Notes under the pieces: generated by a model
The model's database searches: none
What the model saw: only the letters and a program-made list of their open reading frames with translations
Told to the model about the DNA's origin: nothing
Source: Ornithodoros turicata
Lineage: Eukaryota; Arthropoda; Arachnida; Ixodida; Argasidae
DNA length: 64,000 bases
Assembly: GCF_037126465.1 (NCBI RefSeq)
Contig: NW_026999403.1
Span: 434,001-498,000 of the forward strand
Direction: 5' to 3'
Made by a program: the position numbers and the translations under genes
In this document: positions 53,693-64,000 of the stretch, in pieces
How the letters are laid out: every line of letters begins with the position of its first letter
Position numbering within the stretch: the stretch's first letter is position 1

Positions 53693-56653
53693 GTGAGATG
53701 GTGACGATCATTGGGATGTGTGCTGGAATGTCCTCGATAAGGATATATATGCCACGACGCGGTGTCGGAGGTTGACGGAGCAGGTATGATTTTTATAGAG
53801 TTCACGTCCCTCACTTTTCTTAATTTTCAGATTTTATTCATTTTTTTTTAAATCTACAGTGCGCTAGTGTATAATGACTGTGGCTCGTCCGTTAATTTTT
53901 TTTCTTCTCGAACTAAATTGCGAGAACTAAGACAATCTATGCCATAGTAGCACGCACAATTTGGTGCCTCTAGTAGTGTACTTGATGCACAAGACGCTCC
54001 CACTTTCGTTTCTTTCATTTTGAAGGCTACGTATGAGGCTAGATATGTTCCGAAGCTTTTTCTTAGCATAGATATTTCTACTCGTTGAAGTATGCGTGGT
54101 TCTAAAGTACTCTTAATGCCACGGTTTGCATGAACATCGTCATCTGGTGGTAGATTGCAGTCGTCGTCTTCGTCTTCTTCGTTTTTTTTTGTGTGTGTTT
54201 TCTTTCTAATGCTATATCTGTTCTACTTATGTGTAGTAAGTCATAGGCTTGTTGCTGGTTGTACTCTTAAAACGAACGGTAGTGATAATACAAAAAAAGA
54301 TTAGTAGAGATAATGATCCCTATTTTTGATGTCACACGACTACTGTGACCCTAATCAGAGGTACGGCCAGTGTATTTGCCCTGCTGAGGGTTCTCCAACC
54401 CTGTTTTAAAATCGCTTAACATCGCATGCGTTGTTTACTGCGCGGTGGATTATGTAACCGAACAAGTTGCACTGTGCCGACAACTTTCTCACCGGGTTCC
54501 AGATTGCAACTTGGGAACACCGATGGTGCTCCTGGAAGGACAGAAACCATAGTTGTCAGACCGACCAGTCACTTGACTGGGTGCATTCGATTCAGTGCTG
54601 AAAGTTCCTAAAGCAGTTGTGGCGCTTCGCTTCTAAGCTGGATAAGTGAGAAAGATTGTTACTTGCAGCGATGCGGACCTACATTTCAACTTTGACAGAA
54701 AAAAAGGTAGCAGATGTGTAGAAAATTGACACTGTGAACACCATGGTATTGCGGCAGGCATATCCACCAATGAGGCGACAGTGTGGCTTAGGTCACATGC
54801 TCACGGAAACCAATAAGTATGATAGGGGCTTTTGTCCCTGTTACGTCAAAGCTCGGCGTTTGTTTAGGGGTTTGTATCTTGACAACTATGTCGAGTAGGG
54901 TAATTCTAGCTCCTTTTCCCTCCATATCTGACATGTAGTACAATGCATGCCTGATGCAATGAGCTGCGAATATGGAAGTATTACAACCCCTTAATGGTCT
55001 CAAAGTAGTTAACATCAATGATGTCTTACACCTGCAAATTCTTTGGCTGCGTTAGTGACAAGCATGCATATCTGCTGAAGTTCTGTTAATTCTGCTTCCA
55101 CGTATGAGATCTGAACTGGACTGAAAAGTTGCGCTCACCTGTTACAAGAATACTGCGGCACATGAATCTTTGTGGTCACATTACCCCAACCTTGTTGTCA
55201 TGTACAGGTATTCCAAAAAGGATTTAATGACTGTTGTGCTAGGAAGCTCTAGTATAGTCATAAAAACTACAGTTATTGAGGCTTAGATGCAAGAGCTTGG
55301 TCTTTGTAAATGTTAGAGGTTTGCTCGAATGACTAAGGCAGATCTGTGTTAAGTAGTTCTCAGAAGTAAAGTAACACTATATTTGATTAGTATATTCTCA
55401 GTTTGAATGGAAGTACAATGGCAAGGTTCATGTGCTGCCCTTTCTGTTAACGTTTCTTTCTGGAGAAGTTTTGTTAGTCATCTAGTAGGATGTCTCAGTG
55501 CATTTGATAATAAAACGAGCTGTATTGTACAGAATGGGGCTGTATGGCGCATTTATGAGGAAATGTTAATCATTAGGCTTTTCGTGCCAATGGCTTCTTT
55601 AATTTTAAAAAAATTCATTGCCCCCTGCTAACTGCTAACATGTATTCTACTGTCCCCACATGGCCGTGGACAACTTGGACGAATGATTCGTGGTTTTGAA
55701 GTGTCCGATCATGCGCATACATTTTGTTTGAAGGCCTTGTATCCCACAGCCAAAATTTTGGCAGCTGCGAACTTCCTAGGGTTCTGTACTTGCATTACTC
55801 ATGAGAATAATAATAACGATAACTAATCTGTAGATGAGGTCCTGTGGTAACTTGAGTGAATGACGAGAGTTTTTGGAACTTTTTCTCACTGCAGGAATTT
55901 TACCCTCATGCCCTCGCATATTCCCATATTTGGTTGGCAAATTTCACTTCCTCTCCAGAAAGACCACCTTTGAAGGACAAAAAGTTGCGTTTCCCACGAA
56001 TGACGATGTTCTTTTGAGGGCATGAGATGCAATAATTGAATAACGAGATTGCCTAAATGTCGAGTTTAAGAGCCACTGAATTTTCTCTCGTAAAAAAAAA
56101 AAAAAAAAAACGAAAACCTTTTCTACTGTAACTTTATATAGCTATGCAAAGTGATTGTCCTGGCCAGTAAAAGCAACAAAGTTACCTGGTTAGCTTCTAC
56201 TGTTAAAGAAAAAGGAGAGAAAAATGCTTGCTGAAGTTGGAAACTTGCGTCAAAAAAAGGAATAAGGTGCTACACATACACAAAAGGAAAACAAATGTTA
56301 CGGGTACCTTTATTGCTTTACGGGAAGTGAAGTCGCCTTTCAGAGCTAACTCGAAACTGGCTCCTTGCCTTATCTGGCTGGGCTCAACCTAGACATGTTT
56401 ATTCTATTGCATTTCAGACTCATAGCTATTCGTTGTGATATAGTGTTACTTCTGCCCATTACACTCTCTTGTTATGAACCCTGATTCATTGGCAAGACCA
56501 CTGTCTTGTATAGTGTTTGCATACCGTATTATTGCTGCTGACACAGCAGAGCCACGCCTCACAAAGCATTTCTTCCCCAGCAGTGTACTCTTGGTATGCC
56601 CCGCCAACATTTTTATACTGATCCTTACTCTTTGCTCCCCTCTCTTTACCCAG
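53693..56653 (+). other. Talin intron 1 (inferred)
   Basis: From the donor at 53693 to the acceptor TTTACCCAG at 56653. No gene or obvious complete MITE was recognised inside. A-run at 56093-56110. Confidence 0.5.
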
Positions 56654-56826
56654 GGTGTTAGTGAGCAACGGGATACCCCCAGCAGCGACCATGGCGACGC
56701 TGTCCCTCAAGATTAGTGTCCCTGAAAATAAAGTGATCAAGACAATCCAGTTTGATCCGAGCACGGTCGTCTACGATGCCTGTCGTGTTATCCGGGACAA
56801 GGTGCCAGATCAGGGACTGGGAGACA
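56654..56826 (+). other. rhea: Talin exon 2: 5' UTR and start codon
   Basis: Acceptor CTCTCTTTACCCAG ends at 56653. ATG at 56691 in the good context GCGACCATGG. Codes residues 1-45 and ends one base into codon 46 at donor ACA/GTGAGT. Confidence 0.93.
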
Positions 56827-59800
56827 GTGAGTGCCATATATCTGTCACAAATGTGGTGCTAGCTCACATGGCACAACACAGCGCAGAATTGTCTGCCACA
56901 GTGTATTTTTTTTTTTGCTAGCTTGGAAGGGTGTAGTAAAATCTGACAAGTTTCCATGTTGTCCATTGTAGCTGGCAGGAACTGTGTCTGCATTACTTAC
57001 AGCATACCAATGCATTAGCTTTCTTTTTCTTAAATCTTATTGACGTGAACTTTGCTGTACAAAGTAAGTAGAAGAAATTGTACGCATGTTATGGTGTACG
57101 TGTGAATCAGATTGTTCATGCTGGTAGAAAATCTGAGTTCAAGCATACATATGAATCAGATAGAACGATAAGATAACAGGTGAGCCGGTGGTGATGACTG
57201 TCCCTACGTAAAGCAGGACTCTGAAGGCTATGGTATATCCGTAACCTTTGGGATGTCTTGAACGCGTACGAACTACCTCGTTCCAAAACTGCGGAGATTC
57301 TATTCGAACAAATTTATTACGAAGCGAGCGCTTCGCCACTGTGAAGCGAGAGGGCGCTGAAAGCAGCACACTGCCGACATCATCCGGCATCCTTTCCCGG
57401 CTCTTCATTTGACCCGCTCATGTTTTGGAAGGACCTTTTTCCAAAACACACTCGCTTCTATCCCGTTGCAGTCGACACCATAATGGTCGGCTCAACACGT
57501 TGCATGAGCGGTTGCGGATAGAGATCTCTCTACACGACGGAAGCGGAAACTACATGGGGCATCTTTTTTTTGTTTCCTTCAAAAAGCGAGGGAGCATGCA
57601 GGTTTCGAAGCAGACGATGATGCTGGGTGACGTCACGGTATCCTCCTTTCGACATACCATCGTTGTATGGAGGTCTGGTTTCTGCTCTTCGCATTTCGGT
57701 TTAGGTTTGCTATTGTCGTCATTTACGAATTAATTACTCGCGCAATATGAATGCGGATGTTGTATTCAGTGTAGAGGGGGTGGTTGGTTTGGGTATGATG
57801 CTCACCCAAAATTTTTTCGAATCCTCACAAAGTCTCACTTTAAAGGGGCAGTGAGGTGACACTTAATGTGGCCCAAAAATCCTGTCTCATTTTGTCAAGC
57901 TGATCATCAGGAGTCACCATGCGAAATATTTTAGCTCTACGATGTGTTGTCACTACGCAATGAAATTTACAAAGAACAGTCAAAATTAGCCGCAGACAGC
58001 CGTCACGATCCTCGCATGACGTTGAAACGTCTCCGTGCCTTTCTTTTTTGTGTCAGCGCCAGTCTACGTCACGAGTGACGTGCTGGGGGAATACCCTCCT
58101 CCTTTCATCATTCTCCGATTTGCTCTTTCCAAGAGTGGAGGATTTTTTAAAGGTGTCCGGTGTCTCTAGCGCATGAACAGTAGGAAGGTCGCGCTTTCCT
58201 ACGACATGGGGGCACTATGCGCTGTACTGAAATAAACGACAGGGGGAAAAGGAGGGAAAAGCGTGGCGCATAGGTGTAAATGTGTATTGCAATTAATGTG
58301 ATGTGGTTACATTCTGTTCACTGTGGAATAACCTTCACGTGCATGGACTGCGAAACATTGCGCATTTCGCCACGCTGTTGGCAGTCACGCCACATTGGGA
58401 GTCCGGTGGCGCCACCCTGTAGGCTATGCACTCTACGTGCACATATCGCACGTCGGCACAAATTTCTCCTTCGCGATACAACTTACAACCTTCCGCTTCC
58501 GGCGAGAACACGCGGAAGGGCGGCCTCGCTGTGACATGGGCACTCCGATAGAGCGCAAAGATTGCAGGATCAAGGGCTCGGCTATTGGTTGAGGGCGCGT
58601 GGCATACACCTCTGTCCTTCAGGCCTTCTTCGCGTAATGACCAATGACGGGCGAGACACAAAGTGATCGAGTTCGATTACTTTTGATGAGGATAGGGCCC
58701 CAGCTGGGATGCTGAGTCCGGGAAGGCAAGGAAGCATGAGGAGGTTGTGCCGCATGGTTGGTGGCTGGGAAAGGGAAGTAAGCAAAGCAGGCGCGTTGTT
58801 TTTATGGCAGGTCGTTGCGTGGGTTGGAATCCGATGTGTAGATGATGGAGTTCAGTGCGAAACTTGCGAATTGAGCGGGATACGGGTCAGTTTTCTTCAA
58901 ATTATGCAGTCAGATTGCAAGGAGTGAAGATGAACTGCAGTAATCCATCAAATTAACCGGAATTTCGAATTAACGAGGTCACATTAGCGAGGTCCTACTG
59001 TAGTTGATGTTAGTGTGGTAGCTGCCACGAGTGGATGCCGATGGTAGATGATGGAGTTCGGTGCGAAACTTACAAATTGAGCGGGATACTAGTCAGTTTT
59101 CTTCAAATTATGCAGTCAGATTGCGATGAGTAAAGTGAAACTTCAGTAATCCTTCAAATTAACCGGAATTTTGAATTAGCGAGGTTCTACTCTAGTTGAT
59201 GTTAGTGTGGTAGCAACCACAAGTAAAAAACAAGTTTTAGCTAGTGTCTACTATCAAGTGGAAGGCCTTAAATGTTGAATTTTTCACCTCACTTCATTTG
59301 TGTAACTCCCATCTGAATTATTGAAGGGTCCAACAGTTTGTGAAATCTTATGGGCACTAATGAAATGTTTCAGGTAAAGAGTACGGTCTTTTCTTGACTG
59401 ATGATGATCCCAAGAAGTCTGGTTGTTGGCTGGAAAATGGGAAGTCCCTGGGATACTACCTTCTTAAGTCCGGGGTATGTTGTCCTACTGATGTGTTCTA
59501 CAGTGGTCTACTGTACTGTTATGCATTGCTCGGCCCTCATGTTTTGATATTTTATGTTTCAAATCTAGTGATAAACATTCGGTTTTGTGCTAGAAGCTAT
59601 AAAATCTGGTGATATCATGTAAAAGAGCACATTCCTCCAGCGGAAAAGTAAAAAGTGACCAGAAAAACTCTCAAGAAAGTGAGAGGCAATGCTGTGTGTG
59701 AAGTATTTAGTTCCCCCCCCCCCCTCCAGTATAAGCGGCTGTGTTTACACTTTGTCGCATTCTGTTCACAGGCTTTTGTTACCCAAAGTGAGTAATGGAA

Positions 59801-62800
59801 ATCAGGGAGTAAAAACGTTTTTTTTCTTTCCGATTTTAACTCTAAAACAGAAGGCTCTATGCATAACGGATTTATTGTCAGAGACGCTCAGAAATGCAGG
59901 CATTTTTTTTCACTGTGGGTTTGCTACTCTATCTTATGATAAGCATAAGCATTCTGCATCCTAAGTGCTACGTTATTAAAGGGTTTGTCTTTTCGAATAT
60001 GCTGCAAAATTTTAACACATGCGTATCATTGGAGGAAATGTTTCCATAGGATCCACAACAATGCATTAGCAGAGAACAGTGCTTTTATCCAGAGTTTTTT
60101 GCCCAGTCCTTTTTGCCGTAGAAGTAGTATGTACTATGCTTATCCTATATTCGTATCAAGGACACCTTGGAGTACCGCAAGAAGCTTCGACCACTAAGGG
60201 TGAAAATGCTCGATGGGTCGGTGAAGACTGTTTTGGTTGACGACAGTCAGCCCATCGCCAACCTCATGGTTGTCATCTGCACAAAGATTGGTAAGCATGA
60301 CCCCTTGCCCCAATCATGCCCTATGACAGAATGACGCACTTGTGTTTGTTGCGTAGATTGAGAAGTTACCCGTCAAAAAGAACTTGTCACGAGTTAAGTT
60401 ATCGTGTGCAAAATGTACCTAAGTTAATAACGAAGTTCTTCAGCATGAAATGTAACTCGCAGTTACTGAGTTACTTAAAAAAAAAAGAACGAGTTACTTC
60501 CAAGTTACTTCGGACACAAAATAGCATTACGCAGGCGCAGCGCGCGTGAGCAGTTGAGTTAGACCTTGAGTTGCCTGCAGAGGAGTGCAACACGCTTGAA
60601 TCGTTTTCGTTTATGTCCAACAATAGACCTCTCCCTGTTTGTAAACAAATTATGTCATAGTGTTCGACAGCGCCAAAATTTGGTAGAATTGAACTATGCT
60701 CGAAGCTAGAGGTGAAAAAGGTCGCGCCCGAAAGCCACGATCTTGAGGGGATTACGACATGGTCCCTTAAAGGGACGCGACCCTCAGTCCTACTTTTCTT
60801 CTAATGGTAGACAGCGAACAAGTGCCCGTTCGTGGAACCCAGCCCTCCTTCCGATTTGTTTCGGTTTCAGTCTGTCTACCAATGTCATGATGACGTTTCT
60901 CTGGTAGAGGTCTATTCGAACGCTTTGCATCATACCCCCTGTGGGCGCACAATGGTTCAGCTTCTTTTCAATGGCAGAGGTTCTTACTTCCTGAATAAAA
61001 TACTGTAATTGATTGAATATCACATTTTATGGCAAAAAATACCATGAAGGAACTGGACAGAAAGCAAGAAAATATGTGGATATGAGTGAAAAGCAAGTTA
61101 AAAGTAACTTGGAACTTAACTTAAGTCACTTTTGCAAAGTTACCTGAAAAAGGAACGAGCAGGCTGCTCATGCAGCACCTATGTATAGATGAAGCTGCGT
61201 TGCAGTTGATTGTATTGCTAGAGCTGCGGTGAAGCAAATTGTCAATGCTCGTCCTGTGCATAATTTTTTTTGCTTAACAGCTGGTGAATGTGTGCTGGGG
61301 AGTGTTTCTCTTCCCTTTTATCATTTTTCTAGTTTAATTATTGTGCGTCCTCATAGCAAGGTCCTGTCGCACTGCTCACCGAGACATTGCGGAGGGTCCA
61401 TATTTCGCAGGAAACTGCAAGAGTGGCAACGTGGAAGTCAAGCTTTGCTTTTTTGCTTTCCAGGCATCACAAACCACGATGAGTTTTCACTGGTGCGAGA
61501 CCTTCCTGAGGAGAACGTAGAACCCAACACTGGGACACTAACTCTACGTAGGGTGAGTTCCGTTACTTGAGCTGCTTAAAAGGGCGGTAAAAAGAGGCTA
61601 ACCATTCCTAGACGCAACCACCTTTGGTCAGGTGCATACTTATCACTACAGTGCAGTCCCGTTAATTTGAAACTCCGGATAATTAGACGAGCCTCTGTAT
61701 TTCCGGCATCGCGTGACCTTCATTTCTCCTTCGGTTTATAAATTACGACCCTGCGAGTCTCGGGACAGGAGCTTGTACGTCAACTTCCTGACGTGATAAC
61801 CAAAGAGAGCTGAAGAATAAGCACGTAGGCTGAATTAGATTTATTGATTTTGAGCCTGCAGCTTTCATACTGGCTCAGTAGTTTGAGCTTACAATAGTTA
61901 GGAAATTTGTACTGATATGGAGTTTTCAATGCCTTCTCGACACTTGAAGGTATTTATACGGTACTTTTACGTTTCTACGTTATTTCAGTTTTCTAGGCAT
62001 TATGATGAGAAACTGAAGGCTCTGATTATACTGCTACTTTCATGCGGTGCTCTAAATTATTTTGTTGCACATTTCATTTTTTTTAGTTCTACAAACAAAT
62101 AGGTGTACTGTGCTAGCTGCAATTAGTCCTCATATACTAGGCTTTCTTGGCTCCCCTACCCACTTAACACATTCTGCTTTGCTTCACTTGCTTCATTTAC
62201 TTCATTTCCAATTTGCTTTACAGGAAAAGAAAGACAAAGATCGAGACCAAAAGATGGAACAGCTGAAGAAAAAGCTAAAGACGGATGACGACAGTTAGTA
62301 GAAACGTTTTTCATAGTGGATGGAGTCTTAGTTACACTAGCTCTCATGACGAAATCTTCTCTGAGCAGCATAACTTTTGTATGCAACCAAAAGTTTGCCT
62401 TGAGAAATCTATCTTCATGTTCGAATGTTATGGGAATACCATTCCCGTTAAAGTCTGTTGGGTGTAATCGAGTCAGTTATTAAATCGACGACTGTTCATT
62501 TCCAGTGAACTGGGTGGACCACTCCAAGACTCTGCGCGAACTAGGAATCGATGAAGACGAAATGCTGACGCTGCGACGAAAGTACTTTTTCTCCGACTCC
62601 AATGTGGATTCGAGGGATCCTGTCCAACTTAACCTCCTCTACGTTCAGGTGTGTTGACGTGACAACTTTCTTGCAATTTCCTGAACCACATCCCATCTTT
62701 GAGTGTTTACCTGCTTCTTTTGAATTCTTTTAACCAGTGATGGCCAGTGGTTAACTACATGTAGTTAAACTACTAGTTAAACTACCTGATTGTAGTTAAA

Positions 62801-64000
62801 AACTAGTTATCAACTACTTGCAGAAATGTAGTGGCAACTACTAGTTAAACTACTATTTTAAGTAGTTAACTACAGTAGTTAGGTTACTAAAGGCGCCAAC
62901 TACTTCCGATCTTGCCGCAAGCTTTACGGCACGATTGTGCTTCCGACTTTTACCTTGAGCTACTTGTTTGATGAGAAAACAGAGCTGCAGAGCAATTGTG
63001 TTGTGCATGTGTACTAAATCTTTAATGTTAATGCTTGTCTAGTGAAGCCTCATTTGCTGTGAAATAATTTTGCAACTTAGTTTAGGCACAGAAAGAATCC
63101 CGCCGCAAGCTTTGTATTTGACGATCGTAGCAATGGCTTCAGCCAAAGTTTATTATTGCTTGTGATTCATATTTAGGTGTCCAAGAACACTACAAGGAAT
63201 TGGTGTTGGTAGACAACGTTAAGTAGTTATAGATGTAGTTAAACTATATTGCAGTAGTTAAAAAGTAGTTTTAACTACTTCCCTGAAAAGTAGTTGATCT
63301 ACTAGTTAAACTACTCAATCACAAAGTAGTTAGTAGTTATAGTTAAACTACTGTAGAAGTAGTTAATGGCCATCACTGCTTTTAACACTACTTGTGTTCC
63401 TTAAGATGCAGAAAATACGGTGTACGTTATCTGCTTCAGCTTCAATAATGAGCTAGTAAATCTACGCTACTTACTAGTCATCGATGATTGATAGCCATTT
63501 TGTTAATATCTGTAATTTCATAATTGTTAGACATCGGGACAACATCTCCTTTAGTGTGTTCGCGTACACTTCTCTCGAGGCTTTCCACGCTATTCTTCAC
63601 ATTGTTCTTCTCACCACCACCACCACCACCACATTATTTGTGTTAATTATTCTGTTAACGTTAATTGCTATCAATGATAATTTGAGGGTACTTACTACTT
63701 TGCCTTGGTTCTGTGCTATAGGCCCGTGATGCCATTTTGAACACAACACATCCTGTGACCGTGGATGAAGCTTGCAAATTTGCTGGGCTTCAGTGCCAGA
63801 TCCAATTTGGGGATCACAATGAAACAAAGCACAAGCCGGGGTTTCTAGAGTGAGTTGTCGGCATCTGTTTCTTCAGCCGCATTTTTGCTTTGACGATGAA
63901 TATGTGTACTGTGTCTTTTCATTTAGCATTCCAAATGATATAAATGTACGTTTTTTTTCTCATAGTTTAAAGGAATTCCTGCCCAAGGAGTTTTGCAAGA
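56691..64000 (+). CDS. rhea: Talin, N-terminal FERM head (gene continues past window)
   Basis: Talin links integrin tails to actin at focal adhesions. Eight spliced coding exons give 277 codons and one base, in frame through all seven introns, which all have GT/AG borders and matching phases. The protein starts MATLSLKISVPENKVIKTIQ. Residues 1-80 correspond to the F0 domain, about 81-195 to F1, and the rest to the beginning of F2. The F1 loop around 146-175 is rich in Lys (KKDKDRDQ, LKKKLK), as expected for the lipid-binding loop. Strong landmarks: FLTDDDPKKSGCWLE, RVKMLDGSVKT, GITNHDEFSLVRDL, NWVDHSKTLRE, DSRDPVQLNLLYVQARDAIL, GFLDLKEFLPKEF. F3 and the rod lie beyond the window. No frameshift was seen. 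Confidence 0.97.
56827..59373 (+). other. Talin intron 2
   Basis: 2547 bp. Contains TTTAAAGGGGCAGTGAGG near 57840 (a possible repeat start), a TGACGTCA at 57628, a CpG-richer part at 58340-58700 and the 206-bp tandem duplication at 58841. No other gene supported. Confidence 0.8.
58841..59222. repeat. 206-bp tandem duplication with pogo-like end sequence
   Basis: GATGATGGAGTTC occurs at 58841 and 59047. The two copies share CAGTTTTCTTCAAATTATGC, AATTAACCGGAATTT and GTTGATGTTAGTGTGGTAGC. The stretch AATTAACGAGGTC...TCCTACTGTA resembles a pogo/Tigger MITE end. Confidence 0.75.
59374..59474 (+). other. rhea: Talin exon 3
   Basis: Residues 46-79 (KEYGLFLTDDDPKKSGCWLE region). Acceptor TTTCAG, donor GGG/GTATGT, phase 0 end. 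Confidence 0.95.
59475..60160 (+). other. Talin intron 3
   Basis: 686 bp, no recognised element; C run at 59704-59714. Confidence 0.85.
60161..60290 (+). other. rhea: Talin exon 4
   Basis: Residues 80-122 (DTLEYRKKLRPL to VVICTKI). Acceptor ATTCGTATCAAG is pyrimidine-poor but fits the frame exactly. Donor ATTG/GTAAGC. Confidence 0.94.
60351..61156. mobile_element. hAT-like GTTAC element in talin intron 4, right end missing
   Basis: Second copy of the family at 41736-42309 (GAGAAGTTACCCGTCAAAAA, GAAGTTCTTCAGC, GTTGCCTGCAGAGGAGTGCA). It stops at GAAAAAGGAACGAG, about 120 bp short of the family's right end. It has a nested insertion at 60626-60912. Confidence 0.75.
60626..60912. mobile_element. 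MITE nested in the hAT-like element, TA duplication
   Basis: Absent from the sister copy at about 41985, where the sequence reads on as CCAATAATTCGAATGC. Ends GACCTCTCCC and, inverted, GACCTCTACC. TA on both sides (60624-60625 and 60913-60914). No coding potential. Confidence 0.75.
61464..61552 (+). other. rhea: Talin exon 5
   Basis: Residues 123-152 (GITNHDEFSLVRDLPEENVE...). Acceptor TTGCTTTCCAG, donor AGG/GTGAGT. Confidence 0.95.
61640..61700. mobile_element. pogo/Tigger-like end fragment
   Basis: CAGTCCCGTTAATTTGAAAC and GGATAATTAGACGAGCC are typical of Tigger-like termini. Only one end is visible, in talin intron 5. Confidence 0.4.
62224..62293 (+). other. rhea: Talin exon 6
   Basis: Residues 153-175, Lys-rich (EKKDKDRDQKMEQLKKKLK), the loop part of F1. 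Acceptor TTTACAG, donor GACA/GTTAGT. Confidence 0.93.
62506..62648 (+). other. rhea: Talin exon 7
   Basis: Residues 176-223 (NWVDHSKTLRELGIDEDEML to LLYVQ). Acceptor CATTTCCAG, donor CAG/GTGTGT. Confidence 0.96.
62735..63378. mobile_element. hAT-type MITE with GTAGTTAAACTAC motifs, in talin intron 7
   Basis: Perfect 8-bp duplication CTTTTAAC at 62727-62734 and 63379-63386. Ends CAGTGATGGCCAGTGG and, inverted, CAGTGATGGCCATTAAC. Both subterminal regions hold many GTAGTTAAACTACT copies. No transposase. Confidence 0.96.
63612..63632. repeat. (CAC)n microsatellite
   Basis: Short CAC run in talin intron 7. Confidence 0.8.
63722..63849 (+). other. rhea: Talin exon 8
   Basis: Residues 224-265 (ARDAILNTTHPVTVDEACKF to KPGFL). 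Acceptor TGTGCTATAG, donor CTAGA/GTGAGT, phase 2 end. Confidence 0.96.
63966..64000 (+). other. rhea: Talin exon 9 (cut by window end)
   Basis: Residues 266-277 (DLKEFLPKEFCK), following a 116-bp intron with acceptor CTCATAG. Confidence 0.93.

Overview
This is a eukaryotic, repeat-dominated window with one protein gene that can be recognised with confidence: the 5' part of talin on the + strand (coding exons from 56691 to the window end, with a probable untranslated first exon in a CpG-rich island ending at 53692). The exons have canonical GT/AG borders, and the encoded FERM head is arthropod-like. tRNA-derived SINEs with CAC-rich tails, abundant fold-back MITEs, many hAT-type non-autonomous elements and Penelope-like (PLE), LINE and gypsy fragments point to a chelicerate. 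An ixodid tick is my best guess, from general recollection of tick repeats; no database was searched.

Layout. 0-5 kb: a cluster of fold-back MITEs (two subfamilies, partly nested), tRNA-derived SINEs and a tRNA-Thr-like palindrome. 4.8-8.7 kb: LINE remnants (RNase H pieces, a zinc-knuckle C-terminus and a reverse transcriptase C-terminus). 8.8-10.75 kb: a large inverted repeat around an AT-rich hAT-like element. 11.9-22.5 kb: many MITEs, including hAT-type elements with perfect 8-bp target duplications. 23.7-29.2 kb: a 96-bp satellite array split by a hAT-type element and by a chimeric minus-strand gypsy remnant. 31.5-34.7 kb: a 5'-truncated PLE (GIY-YIG endonuclease), then five identical 239-bp tandem units each carrying a hammerhead-ribozyme-like motif, then a palindrome with a hammerhead-like loop; (TA)n tracts separate these parts. 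35-50 kb: mostly unassigned sequence with scattered MITEs and two promoter-like CpG/CRE regions. 50.2-52.6 kb: a diverged second copy of the hammerhead repeat and several perfect hairpins. 53.5-64 kb: the talin gene, whose introns carry further hAT-type and pogo-like elements.

Most notable is the hammerhead/PLE block. Two diverged repeat families (239 and 233 bp) keep the same three-helix fold with different bases in every helix. The 239-bp array ends at 34191 exactly where the motif predicts self-cleavage, on the same strand as the adjacent PLE. This is what insertion of self-cleaved multimeric RNA by a PLE-type enzyme would leave. Hammerhead motifs in PLEs, and small hammerhead 'retrozymes' in animals, are established; this locus, its end structure and its core-base changes are what deserve testing.

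Almost all other open reading frames are short, cross low-complexity or repeat sequence and show no recognisable domain, so they are not listed as genes.
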